DNA of 64,000 bases from Sporosarcina sp. (GTDB lineage Bacteria > Bacillota > Bacilli > Bacillales_A > Planococcaceae), in NCBI GenBank assembly GCA_029257435.1, contig JARIBI010000249.1, positions 1 to 64,000 of the forward strand, given 5' to 3'. Numbering within the stretch: the stretch's first letter is position 1; each line of letters begins with the position of its first letter. The notes under the pieces are model-generated. The model saw only the letters and a program-made list of their open reading frames with translations. It was not told where the DNA came from and did not search any database. The position numbers and the translations under genes were made by a program. Shown in pieces: positions 38,823-47,165 of this stretch.

Positions 38823-39416
38823 TTATTTTTCAGAAGAATGAAGTATTAGTAATGGCTGGAGTTGTTCTTTGTCAATTGCCGCAGCCGCAGCTTCAACAAT
38901 TAATGAAAAATCGCTTATGAGGGAATTCGGTTTTTTGTAGGGGTCATCTTGACCAAAAGGTATGAAGAATACATTTTTCATATTCAAGAGTTTGACGAGG
39001 TTTGCGGCGTTTAATCCTAATGCGTCATTAGTTGAGATTCCAAGCAGTACAGGTGAATAATTGCGCAAAGTAGCTTTAGCCGCCATAAGAACCGGGGAAT
39101 CGGTGGCTGCATTCGCAAAACGGCTCATCGAATTCCCCGTGAGTGGAGCGATAATCATACAGTCAACTGGGGTAGAAGGACCAAAAGGCTCTGCTCCTGC
39201 AATAGAAGAAATCACTTTTTCTCCAGTTGCATTCTCGATTTTCTCTACCCATTCTTCGCCTGTTCCGAAGCGTGTAGCTGCTTTAAGAACAGAGTGAGTG
39301 ATGACAGGTACAACCGTTGCGCCGGCGTCTTGAAGTTTCGCAATCATCGGTAGCAATTCTTCGTACGTACAATGGGAAGCTGTGATTCCCAATCCAATAC
39401 GTTTATTTTCAAGCAT
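38823..39416 (-). CDS. dpaB: Dipicolinate synthase subunit B
   Basis: Flavoprotein-like subunit (197 aa, UbiX/flavin-prenyltransferase-like fold) of the enzyme producing dipicolinic acid, the major small molecule of the spore core. Visible motifs are LGITASHCTYEE at the N-terminus, IIAPLTGNSMSRFANAATD and the conserved LLGISTNDALG. It follows dpaA by 4 bp, and expression is expected in the mother cell late in sporulation. Length is normal. Confidence 0.95.
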   Translation of the reverse strand: MLENKRIGLGITASHCTYEELLPMIAKLQDAGATVVPVITHSVLKAATRFGTGEEWVEKIENATGEKVISSIAGAEPFGPSTPVDCMIIAPLTGNSMSRFANAATDSPVLMAAKATLRNYSPVLLGISTNDALGLNAANLVKLLNMKNVFFIPFGQDDPYKKPNSLISDFSLIVEAAAAAIDKEQLQPLLILHSSEK

Positions 39417-39420
39417 TTTT

Positions 39421-40200
39421 TTACTCCTTTCCTCTGCACATCCTCAAAATTGTATCTGCCAAATAGCATGCAGCTCTTTGCGGGAAATGTTTTCCCGGCA
39501 GACCGAGGTGTAACGTATAGTATGCAGAGGACATTCCGGGCTTTAGGCACCCGGGCTTTGACGCAAGATCAAACACACGAAGAGGATCTTCTGGCTGTAA
39601 AGCAAGCCATTGCGCAGGAATAGTGTTTATAAGATAACCCGATTCGAATTCAGCCTCTGATGATAGCCTCTTCACTTCAAATCCTAGCGCTTCCGCTTCA
39701 CCGAGCTGAGCTTCTGATCTCGCATAGATGGTCAACTTAGCTCCTGCCGCAGCAAGAACGTGTGCAAGCATTCTCCCCACTCTTCCAAAACCAGTAATTT
39801 GAAAATGGGTACTTGCAATCGGCGTGTTGGTTTCCAAGTAAAAGTCCTTTACGAAACCTTCCGCTGTGAGGCGGGCATTATTCCATACAAATCGTTCATC
39901 CTTTAAGTAACTCGATACATAATGTCCTGCAGACTCTAACTCTCTTTTCTGAATTTCAGGAAGGATGCCAGTGAAAAATACAGTACCTGTAGAAAGTTGT
40001 TTTAAGTCAAGCGATCCCATTATTCCCTGTATCGGCAAAACGATATGTGTTGGATGAATTTTGTCAATCTGCTCCACAAGCTCATCCGTTACTTTATCGT
40101 ACGGATAGTGGGTCACATCCAGATTGTTTTCATTAAAAAGCCGGGTACATTCTTTAATCCGAAGATCAGAACCGATCAGCAACCAGCGTGCTTCACTCAT
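39421..40200 (-). CDS. dpaA: Dipicolinate synthase subunit A, short form
   Basis: NAD(P)-binding subunit of dipicolinate synthase. I place the start at ATG 40200 (MSEARWLLIGSDLRIKE), which gives 259 aa; the ribosome-binding site is weak (GATGGTG). A Rossmann loop ITGFGRVGRMLAHVLAAAG is clear and is followed by IYARSEAQLGEAEALGF, as in DpaA. The family member in B. subtilis is near 297 aa, so this version is shortened, mainly in the N-terminal half and around the C-terminal region. Identity rests on the dpaA-dpaB-asd-dapA context as well as sequence. Confidence 0.9.
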   Translation of the reverse strand: MSEARWLLIGSDLRIKECTRLFNENNLDVTHYPYDKVTDELVEQIDKIHPTHIVLPIQGIMGSLDLKQLSTGTVFFTGILPEIQKRELESAGHYVSSYLKDERFVWNNARLTAEGFVKDFYLETNTPIASTHFQITGFGRVGRMLAHVLAAAGAKLTIYARSEAQLGEAEALGFEVKRLSSEAEFESGYLINTIPAQWLALQPEDPLRVFDLASKPGCLKPGMSSAYYTLHLGLPGKHFPQRAACYLADTILRMCRGKE

Positions 40201-40465
40201 CAAATTCTGCACCATCCAGGAAGTGTGTACGGCCAAATAATATACGGTGTTCACCAATTAATACAATTTCACTCCACGGAATATATTGCTTGGAAGTCTC
40301 TTTCTTTTGAAGAAATGGAATTTTGCTCGCACGGTCACGAATTTCAAACCCAATAATTGTACCGCTGGAGCGGTCGAATAACAAATCTGTATCCGCTAAA
40401 AAGCCGTACCTGATGCCCTCTTCCACTTGAATCAGCTCTTTTTGTGCTAGTTCAGACAACAACAC
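40193..40465 (-). CDS. ymxH: YlmC/YmxH-family PRC-barrel protein
   Basis: Small protein of 90 aa with a PRC-barrel fold (MLLSELAQKELIQVEEGIR ... LLFDRSSGTIIGFEI). The family is conserved beside dpaA in Bacillales; its biochemical role is unknown. I choose GTG 40465: AGGAGG is 7 nt upstream, while the ATG two codons earlier is only one base from it and the track start has no ribosome-binding site. The 3' end overlaps the dpaA start by 8 nt. Confidence 0.85.
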   Translation of the reverse strand: MLLSELAQKELIQVEEGIRYGFLADTDLLFDRSSGTIIGFEIRDRASKIPFLQKKETSKQYIPWSEIVLIGEHRILFGRTHFLDGAEFDE

Positions 40466-40534
40466 ACGCATTCCTCCTAGTCTCTTTACCACTAGTCTAT
40501 GATTGAGCAAGTGAAAAGCTGACAAACCGATTGA

Positions 40535-41764
40535 TTAGTCTTGATTGGGAGACAGGATGGAGACTGCAGGTATATTTCCTAGCAATTTGATGGCCATCAT
40601 CGCTATATCATCCGCCGTCACTGCTTGGATTTTAGCTATGATATCTTCCTCTGACTTATGTTCACCTAGGAGCAGTTCGTTATTGCCATTACGGTGCATT
40701 CTTGCTTCTGTACTCTCCAAACCGATTAAGTAACTTCCCCGCATTTGTTCTTTTGCGTTTCGCAGCTCATCAGCAGTAACCCCATGTTCAATAAATTCGT
40801 GTATAACGGATTGGACAGTATCAAATAACTGTTGTTCGTTCTCCGGAGAAGCTGCACAGCCAATGACGAATGCCCCCTCTTCCGCATGTGAGGCATAATA
40901 AGAATAAACCGAGTACGCCAATCCTTTTTCTTCTCTCACTTCTTGGAACAATCGCGATGACATCGTACCGCCCAGAATACTATCGAGCAACGCCAAGCTA
41001 TATATATCGGGATGCTTAAGAGGGAGGCCAGGATAACCTAAGAAAAGATGTGACTGCTCGATATCCTTTGCTTTTCTTCCATTCCCGCTTTTGAAGTCAG
41101 CCGGTTCCAGCACTGGTCGAGGCTCGTTTGAAATAGGTTTGCTAAACGAACCAAATAATTGTTCAACCGCTGATAGCAAGGAATTATCAAAACTCCCTGC
41201 AACCGAGATGACAATCCTGTCCGGTGTATAAAAGCGATCCATGAAAGTGATTAAGTTCTGCTTTGTAAACGACTGAACCCGGTCAGGTGTACCGCCAATT
41301 GGTCTGCCTATGGGATGATTGGGATACATAAGTGCCCATAAGCGTTCATCCGCATCTTCTTCAGGCGAATCTTCAACGGATGCCAATTCGTCGATAATGA
41401 CAGACTTTTCTTTCGCCATTTCCGTTTCATCTAACTTTGAATTCAATAGCATATCCGCTAAAATGCGGGCTGCGTCTTCAGCACGATCTTCTAATACAGT
41501 TGCATAAAAACATGTCGCCTCTTTTGTCGTAAAGGCATTGATGTCTCCGCCAAATCGGTCAAATTGCTGCGCGATTTCTTTCGCTGTAAAAGTCGCGGTT
41601 CCTTTAAAAAGCATATGCTCTATGAAATGCGCGATACCTTCCTCACCGGTCAACTCTTCTGCAGATCCTACTTTTACCCATATTCCGAGCGATACGGAAC
41701 GGGCATGAGAAATTGGTTCACTGACGACCCGTACGCCATTTTCTAATGTTTGAATGGTTACCAT
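40535..41764 (-). CDS. mlpA: M16-family zinc peptidase MlpA (YmxG)
   Basis: Insulinase-type processing peptidase, 409 aa from ATG 41764 (MVTIQTLENGVRVVSE) after TAGGAGG; the Lys-rich 53-residue extension in the track runs through the pnp terminator and is not real. Zinc motif HxxEH is in IAHFIEHMLFKGT with the distal glutamate in KSVIIDELASVED. In B. subtilis YmxG/MlpA follows pnp and affects protease gene expression. It is separated from pnp by a strong terminator. Confidence 0.94.
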   Translation of the reverse strand: MVTIQTLENGVRVVSEPISHARSVSLGIWVKVGSAEELTGEEGIAHFIEHMLFKGTATFTAKEIAQQFDRFGGDINAFTTKEATCFYATVLEDRAEDAARILADMLLNSKLDETEMAKEKSVIIDELASVEDSPEEDADERLWALMYPNHPIGRPIGGTPDRVQSFTKQNLITFMDRFYTPDRIVISVAGSFDNSLLSAVEQLFGSFSKPISNEPRPVLEPADFKSGNGRKAKDIEQSHLFLGYPGLPLKHPDIYSLALLDSILGGTMSSRLFQEVREEKGLAYSVYSYYASHAEEGAFVIGCAASPENEQQLFDTVQSVIHEFIEHGVTADELRNAKEQMRGSYLIGLESTEARMHRNGNNELLLGEHKSEEDIIAKIQAVTADDIAMMAIKLLGNIPAVSILSPNQD

Positions 41765-41790
41765 TGGTGTGCCTCCTATTGGATGTAAAC

Positions 41791-41828
41791 AAAAAAGCCT
41801 CGCTCTCACAACTGTGGGAGGGAGGCTT
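41791..41828 (-). terminator. Terminator of pnp
   Basis: On the minus strand AGCCTCCCTCCCACA, short loop, TGTGAGAGCGAGGCT and TTTTTTG: a long, nearly perfect stem. Confidence 0.92.
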
Positions 41829-41840
41829 CTTGCGATAAAA

Positions 41841-43958
41841 TTACTCGCCTTTTTGTTCTGCTTTTTCTTTTTCTTCTTTAATGACAATTTTACGTGATAA
41901 GTTGACGCGGCCTTGGTTGTCAATTTCGATGACTTTGACGAAGAGCTCGTCTCCCAATTTCATAACGTCTTCCACCGCTTTTGTACGTTCTTCTTGAATT
42001 TCGGAAATGTGGAGCAATCCATCTTTTCCTGGGAATAACTCAAGGAAAGCACCGAATTTTTCAATGCGTTTCACTTTTGCCATGTAATATTCTCCGACTT
42101 TTGCTTCGCGGACGATGTTTTCAATCATCTTCTTCGCTTTGTCGTTCATCTCAGAATCAGGAGACGAAATGTAGATTGTCCCATCTTGTTCTGTATCGAT
42201 TTTCACGCCAGTTTCTTCAATGATCTTGTTGATGACTTTTCCACCAGGTCCGATAACATCGCGGATTTTGTCTGGATTAATGTGAATCATGATTATCTTA
42301 GGCGCATATTTTGAAAGTTCTTCTGCTGGCTGCGCAATTGTTTCAAGCATATGACCAAGAATTTTCATACGGCCGATTTTCGCTTGCGCCAAAGCTTCTT
42401 CTAAGATTTGTCGTGAAAGACCATCAATTTTAATATCCATTTGAAGTGCTGTAATACCTTCAGAAGTACCCGCTACTTTAAAGTCCATATCTCCTAGGTG
42501 GTCTTCCATTCCTTGGATATCAGACAGTACTGAGTAGTTGTCTCCTTTTTTCACAAGTCCCATTGCTATTCCTGCAACTGGAGCTTTGATTGGAACACCT
42601 GCATTCATCATAGCCATTGTGGATGCACAAATCGATGCCTGAGATGAAGAACCGTTAGATTCTAGAACTTCAGCTACAAGACGAATCGTATATGGGAACT
42701 CTTTTTCATCTGGAATAATTGTTGAAAGTGCGCGCTCTCCTAGTGCACCGTGACCAATTTCACGGCGTCCTGGAGCACGGATTGGGCCTGTTTCTCCAAC
42801 ACTGAAGTTCGGGAAGTTATAGTGGTGCATGAAGCGTTTTGTTTCTTCCAGCCCCAGCCCATCAATAATTTGTACTTCACCGAGTGCACCTAGTGTACAT
42901 ACGCTAAGAGCTTGAGTTTGTCCGCGTGTAAATAGACCTGAACCGTGCGCTCTAGGAAGAATGCCTGTTTCTGAAGATAGTGGACGGATTTCTTCAAGTC
43001 CACGACCATCCGGACGTACTTTTTCATCTGTAATTAGACGACGGACTTCATCTTTCACAAGCTTTTCCAATACGTTGCGGACTTGTTTCATAGTCGCATC
43101 ATCCGCTTCGTTCTCTTCGTAACGGGCAATCACTTCGTTTTTCACAGCAGTGATTGCTTCTTCACGGGCATGCTTTTCTTCTGTCTGGATTGCTTGTACT
43201 AAGTCGCTGTTACAGCTCTCTTTAATCGCAGTAACGAGATCCTGATCGAGTTGGAATAATTCGATCTCCATCTTTTCTTTGCCTACTTCTGCAATGATTT
43301 TCTCTTGGAAGGCAACGAGTTTTTTGATCTCTTCATGACCGAACATGATTGCTTCCAACATAATATCTTCAGACACTTCTTTCGCGCCTGCTTCCACCAT
43401 GTTGATTGCATCTTTTGTTCCAGCTACTACGAGGTCAAGCTCGCTCGCTTCAAGTTGTGTCGGTGTAGGATTGACAATGAATTCGCCATTCAGACGACCG
43501 ATTTGAACACCTGCAATGGGACCATCAAATGGAATATCTGAAATGGAAATCGCAAGTGATGAACCGATCATTGCTGCCATTTCTGACGAACAGTCTTGGT
43601 CCACTGACATTACAAGTGAAATGACTTGTAAGTCATTACGGAATCCTTCAGGAAATAATGGTCTGATTGGACGGTCAATTAAACGGCTCGTCAAAATCGC
43701 TTTTTCAGAAGGACGTCCTTCACGCTTGATGAATCCTCCTGGAATTTTACCAACTGCATATAGTCGTTCTTCATAATTCACAGTTAGGGGGAAGAAATCC
43801 AATGCTTTCGGCTTTTTAGAAGCTGTTGCAGTAGAGAGGACTGTTGTTTCTCCGTAGCGTACGAAAACCGCCCCGTTTGCTTGCTTTGCAAGTTGTCCTG
43901 TTTCGATTGTAAGCTCTCTGCCAGCCCAATCCATTGTAAACTTTTTGTGTTCTGTCAT
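41841..43958 (-). CDS. pnp: Polynucleotide phosphorylase
   Basis: 3'-5' phosphorolytic exoribonuclease, 705 aa. Two RNase PH-like domains (about 10-230 and 310-540; second with [14 protein letters not shown] and [16 protein letters not shown]), then a KH domain ([16 protein letters not shown]) and an S1 domain ([19 protein letters not shown]). C-terminus ends in a charged tail. It follows rpsO, the usual order, with the rpsO terminator in between. The window also encodes RNase Y and RNase J2, so much of the degradation machinery is here. Confidence 0.97.
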   Translation of the reverse strand: MTEHKKFTMDWAGRELTIETGQLAKQANGAVFVRYGETTVLSTATASKKPKALDFFPLTVNYEERLYAVGKIPGGFIKREGRPSEKAILTSRLIDRPIRPLFPEGFRNDLQVISLVMSVDQDCSSEMAAMIGSSLAISISDIPFDGPIAGVQIGRLNGEFIVNPTPTQLEASELDLVVAGTKDAINMVEAGAKEVSEDIMLEAIMFGHEEIKKLVAFQEKIIAEVGKEKMEIELFQLDQDLVTAIKESCNSDLVQAIQTEEKHAREEAITAVKNEVIARYEENEADDATMKQVRNVLEKLVKDEVRRLITDEKVRPDGRGLEEIRPLSSETGILPRAHGSGLFTRGQTQALSVCTLGALGEVQIIDGLGLEETKRFMHHYNFPNFSVGETGPIRAPGRREIGHGALGERALSTIIPDEKEFPYTIRLVAEVLESNGSSSQASICASTMAMMNAGVPIKAPVAGIAMGLVKKGDNYSVLSDIQGMEDHLGDMDFKVAGTSEGITALQMDIKIDGLSRQILEEALAQAKIGRMKILGHMLETIAQPAEELSKYAPKIIMIHINPDKIRDVIGPGGKVINKIIEETGVKIDTEQDGTIYISSPDSEMNDKAKKMIENIVREAKVGEYYMAKVKRIEKFGAFLELFPGKDGLLHISEIQEERTKAVEDVMKLGDELFVKVIEIDNQGRVNLSRKIVIKEEKEKAEQKGE

Positions 43959-44104
43959 GATTGATCTCCTCTCGGTTTACATCCTTTGAATACGAAGTAT
44001 GTATTACATAATAGTGTATCAAATTAAGCAATGGTTTGCGAAATATATCTTTAAGTAATGGGATTTAGGAAGCAAAGAAAGTTAAAAAACATTCGTTTGC
44101 ATAG

Positions 44105-44130
44105 AAAAAAGCGGGCAAAGCCCGCTTTTT
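44105..44130. terminator. Terminator of rpsO
   Basis: AAAAAAGCGGGC, AAA loop, GCCCGCTTTTT, between rpsO and pnp. Confidence 0.92.
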
Positions 44131-44142
44131 CGGTTGTCAATA

Positions 44143-44412
44143 TTAACGGCGTAGGCCGAGTTTAGCGATTAGATCACGGTAACGTGCAACTTCTGTTTCA
44201 CGCAAGTACTTCAAAAGACGACGACGTGTACCGACCATCTTATAAAGACCACGGCGTGAGTGGTTATCCTTCTTGTGTGAACGCAAGTGCTCGTTCAAGT
44301 TGTTGATCTCTTCAGTAAGGATAGCGATCTGAACATCTGCAGACCCTGTGTCGTTTTCATGAGTTTTGAATTCGTTGATCAATTCATGTTTACGCTCTTG
44401 TGTAATAGCCAT
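44143..44412 (-). CDS. rpsO: Small ribosomal subunit protein S15
   Basis: 16S-rRNA-binding protein S15, 89 aa from ATG 44412 ([21 protein letters not shown]), preceded by GGGAGGTGA. Conserved [22 protein letters not shown] and [16 protein letters not shown] are intact. The track's 37 extra residues are the leader. The promoter is about 95 bp upstream, leaving a leader that could fold for S15 autoregulation; I did not identify a specific pseudoknot. Confidence 0.98.
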   Translation of the reverse strand: MAITQERKHELINEFKTHENDTGSADVQIAILTEEINNLNEHLRSHKKDNHSRRGLYKMVGTRRRLLKYLRETEVARYRDLIAKLGLRR

Positions 44413-44509
44413 CCTAGTCACCTCCCATTCTTTAATATCCCCAAGTCCCAAGCAGCCGTTGGTGAATCGTAATGCCAAGGAAAGGTTCGTGTACACTGTA
44501 CACTTGACT

Positions 44510-44538
44510 ATCATAGCATGCACATCTTACGACTGCAA
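44510..44538 (-). promoter_or_regulatory. Sigma-A promoter of rpsO
   Basis: On the minus strand TTGCAG, 17-bp spacer ending TGC (extended -10), TATGAT. Located just past the ribF stop. Confidence 0.8.
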
Positions 44539-44541
44539 CCT

Positions 44542-45489
44542 TCAGTCTTTTTTTGAAAGTATTTTTTTTGCTGTTTCCTTGTCTTCTGCAATCTGTTTAA
44601 TCAGCATATCGATTGAATCGAACTTCTGCTCAGCTCTGATATGATCTATCCAGTCAACTATCACATTTTTGCCATATAGGTCCCCGTCGAAATCAAAGAC
44701 ATTCACTTCAATCGTTTTACGTGCTTCATCCGGATGATCAAAAGTCGGCTTAACGCCAATATTACAGACGCCATCATAAGTAATTCCATCTGCTGTGAAC
44801 CGTACTGCATAGACGCCATTTTGAGGGACTATGAGTTCAGCGCCTGGAGTAATATTAGCAGTTGGAAAACCTAGTTGCCGTCCGCGCTTGTCCCCGTCAA
44901 TCACTGTACCGATTGAACGAAAAGGACGGCCAAGAAGCGATGCAGTTTTTGCTACTTCTCCGTTTGACAGTAATTTACGAATGCGTGTGGATGAAACCTT
45001 CTCCTCTTCTTCAGTTACTTTTTCGACGCTTGTCGTGCCGAAATCTCCATTTGCTAACGATGCCATCTGTTCCATTGTTCCTTTTCCTTTTGCGCCGAAT
45101 GTGAAGTCAAATCCAGCTGTTACATGACGAACATTCAAATTTCTTAACACTTGATCAACAAATTCCTCCGGAGTCAAGCTAGCGAGACTTTGATCGAATG
45201 ATACGATAAATAACGTGTCGATTCCCATTTCACTTAAGATCCGCTGTTTTTCTTCCAAGGGAGTAATGTAGCCAATTTTTTCATGCTCACCCGCAAACAG
45301 ATGAGAGGGATGAGGATTAAACGTCATTACAGCGGAAGCAATTCCGAGGTTCTTTGCGGTATCAATTGCTTGTTGTATAACTGTCTGATGACCTTTATGC
45401 AGTCCATCGAAAAAACCGATAGCTAACGAGAATTCTTTGTCAATGATCTTAGTAATACCACGATCAATTCGCAACTCAATTGTTTCCAT
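44542..45489 (-). CDS. ribF: Bifunctional riboflavin kinase / FAD synthetase
   Basis: Makes FMN and FAD from riboflavin. 315 aa from ATG 45489 (METIELRIDRGITKII), with GAGAGGAAA upstream; the track's ten preceding codons overlap truB coding and lack a ribosome-binding site. FAD synthetase domain with GFFDGLHKGHQTVI, and C-terminal kinase domain with VIDGDKRGRQLGFPTANI. The start lies within the truB 3' end (14 nt overlap), so it is translated from the same message. Confidence 0.96.
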   Translation of the reverse strand: METIELRIDRGITKIIDKEFSLAIGFFDGLHKGHQTVIQQAIDTAKNLGIASAVMTFNPHPSHLFAGEHEKIGYITPLEEKQRILSEMGIDTLFIVSFDQSLASLTPEEFVDQVLRNLNVRHVTAGFDFTFGAKGKGTMEQMASLANGDFGTTSVEKVTEEEEKVSSTRIRKLLSNGEVAKTASLLGRPFRSIGTVIDGDKRGRQLGFPTANITPGAELIVPQNGVYAVRFTADGITYDGVCNIGVKPTFDHPDEARKTIEVNVFDFDGDLYGKNVIVDWIDHIRAEQKFDSIDMLIKQIAEDKETAKKILSKKD

Positions 45490-46423
45490 CGTTTTTCCTC
45501 TCCTCTTCTCGATTCGCAAGAAACATCTTGACAGGTTTCATCAGCCCTGTTTTTTCTGGATGCGGTGCGTACACAGCGAGAGCTCTACCGTGTTCCGTAA
45601 ATACTGCTTCGTCCTCTGTTTCGAGTATCGGATGAAGGGGAAGAACTTGGCCATTTAAAACTTTGGTCAGCAGTTCTTCATTGTCCTCTATTTGTACTTG
45701 AACAATCCCCTCTAAAGCGGACTCCAGCGGCCTTAAGAATGATTTCAGGCTTCCAGTCTCCTGAAGCTCACGGACTTCATCTAGCGTACGGCAGTCGGTT
45801 TGCTTATATGTCCCTGAAGCCGTCCTTACTAAATGGGACATATGTGCAGGATACCCCAGCTGTTCTCCAATTTGAACTGCAAGCGTACGAATATACGTGC
45901 CTTTCCCGCAAGATACCTTAATCGTAAAGCGGGGTTCGATTCCTTCGAATTGTTCATCTTCACTTAATAACTCGATTTTATGGATGTGTACTTTGCGTTC
46001 TGGACGCTCAACTTCTATTCCTTTCCTTGCATACTCATAAAGTTTTCTTCCATTCACTTTAACAGCTGAATACATAGGAGGAATTTGTGTAATATGTCCT
46101 GTCAAAGTAGCTAGAGCCTGCAGTACTTGTACACGAGTAATGACCTTGTCCGATGCATCATTCTTGACGACATCTCCATCAGCATCTTCAGTTTCAGTCG
46201 CAGTTCCAATAGACACCTCAGCAATGTATTCTTTTCCTGAATCTGTGATGTAGGATGCAACTTTTGTGGCAGACCCGATGCAAATCGGCAAGACGCCTTC
46301 TACACTCGGGTCAAGAGTTCCGGTGTGCCCGACTTTTTTCGTGCGAAGGATTTTCCGTAATTTAAATACACAATCGTGTGAGGTCATCCCTTTTTCTTTC
46401 CATAGGGGCAGGATTCCGTCCAT
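45476..46423 (-). CDS. truB: tRNA pseudouridine-55 synthase TruB
   Basis: Forms pseudouridine in the T-loop of all tRNAs, 315 aa. Catalytic aspartate in VGHTGTLDPSVEGVLPI near residue 40, tyrosine motif PPMYSAVKVNGRKLYEYAR, and C-terminal PUA-like region. It is separated from rbfA by a hairpin but keeps the usual rbfA-truB-ribF order. Confidence 0.97.
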   Translation of the reverse strand: MDGILPLWKEKGMTSHDCVFKLRKILRTKKVGHTGTLDPSVEGVLPICIGSATKVASYITDSGKEYIAEVSIGTATETEDADGDVVKNDASDKVITRVQVLQALATLTGHITQIPPMYSAVKVNGRKLYEYARKGIEVERPERKVHIHKIELLSEDEQFEGIEPRFTIKVSCGKGTYIRTLAVQIGEQLGYPAHMSHLVRTASGTYKQTDCRTLDEVRELQETGSLKSFLRPLESALEGIVQVQIEDNEELLTKVLNGQVLPLHPILETEDEAVFTEHGRALAVYAPHPEKTGLMKPVKMFLANREEERKNDGNN

Positions 46424-46468
46424 ATCATCGCCTCCTTTTATAGGTTAGTTCAAGCACTATGTAAAATG

Positions 46469-46505
46469 AAAAAGGGACCGGAAATCCAATTGGATACCGA
46501 TCCCA
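46469..46505 (-). terminator. Hairpin/terminator between rbfA and truB
   Basis: On the minus strand GGGATCGGTATCC, loop, GGATTTCCGGTCCC then TTTTTC. Imperfect but stable; read-through to truB is probable. Confidence 0.7.
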
Positions 46506-46510
46506 TTTGT

Positions 46511-46864
46511 TTAATTGTCCGACTCGTCTTCCTTCACATCACGTAAAAGTGATTCGATTCGGTTGCCGTATGCGACGGATTCATCAAACGCGAAATCGAT
46601 TTCTGGTGTTTTTCTTAAACGGATCCGTTTTCCGATTTCAGAGCGGATGAATCCTTTAGCTTTTTTAAGCCCTTCTAGTGACGCTTCTTTCTCAGAATCT
46701 TTTCCAAGAACAGAAATATAGATAGTTGCTTGTTGAAGGTCCCCTGTTACTTCCACATCGGTCACTGTGACGAAACCAATGCGAGGATCTTTCAAACGTT
46801 GACCTATAATATCACCGAGTTCTTTTTTCATTTGTTCTGCTACTCGATTAACACGCATTGACAT
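46511..46864 (-). CDS. rbfA: Ribosome-binding factor A
   Basis: KH-like assembly factor for the 30S subunit, 117 aa. Conserved [25 protein letters not shown] and [18 protein letters not shown] are present. GGGGTGAAAC precedes the ATG. It is near the end of the rimP-nusA-infB operon, just after ylxP, as in other Bacillales. Confidence 0.97.
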   Translation of the reverse strand: MSMRVNRVAEQMKKELGDIIGQRLKDPRIGFVTVTDVEVTGDLQQATIYISVLGKDSEKEASLEGLKKAKGFIRSEIGKRIRLRKTPEIDFAFDESVAYGNRIESLLRDVKEDESDN

Positions 46865-46883
46865 GGAGTTTCACCCCGCTTCA

Positions 46884-47165
46884 CTATCCAGGATAGTCAA
46901 TCTGTATTTCAGTTAGTTCCCAATCTGGATTGGACTCGAGAAATCGCTGAACGCGATGAATTTCACGTTCAGCAGCTTCCGTTGAAGAGGCAATTGCGAC
47001 AACGCCAAGTGTTGTACGCTGCCAGAGATCTTGGTGATCCAATTCAGCTATAGAAACATTATACCCATTTTTCACACGATCGATCATACGTTTCAGCACG
47101 GAACGTTTATCTTTTAGAGAAGCCGCCATTGGAATGATGAACGAACACTCTGCATAAACAATCAC
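46884..47165 (-). CDS. ylxP: DUF503 protein YlxP
   Basis: Small ferredoxin-like-fold protein of 93 aa ([23 protein letters not shown] ... [19 protein letters not shown]), of the DUF503 family found between infB and rbfA. A ribosome-assembly-related function is suggested by context only. Its start overlaps the infB stop by 4 nt. Confidence 0.94.
   Translation of the reverse strand: MIVYAECSFIIPMAASLKDKRSVLKRMIDRVKNGYNVSIAELDHQDLWQRTTLGVVAIASSTEAAEREIHRVQRFLESNPDWELTEIQIDYPG

Noticed and set aside
41765-41923. N-terminal Lys-rich extension of MlpA in the ORF track
   Set aside because: It crosses the pnp terminator and has no ribosome-binding site; ATG 41764 has TAGGAGG upstream.
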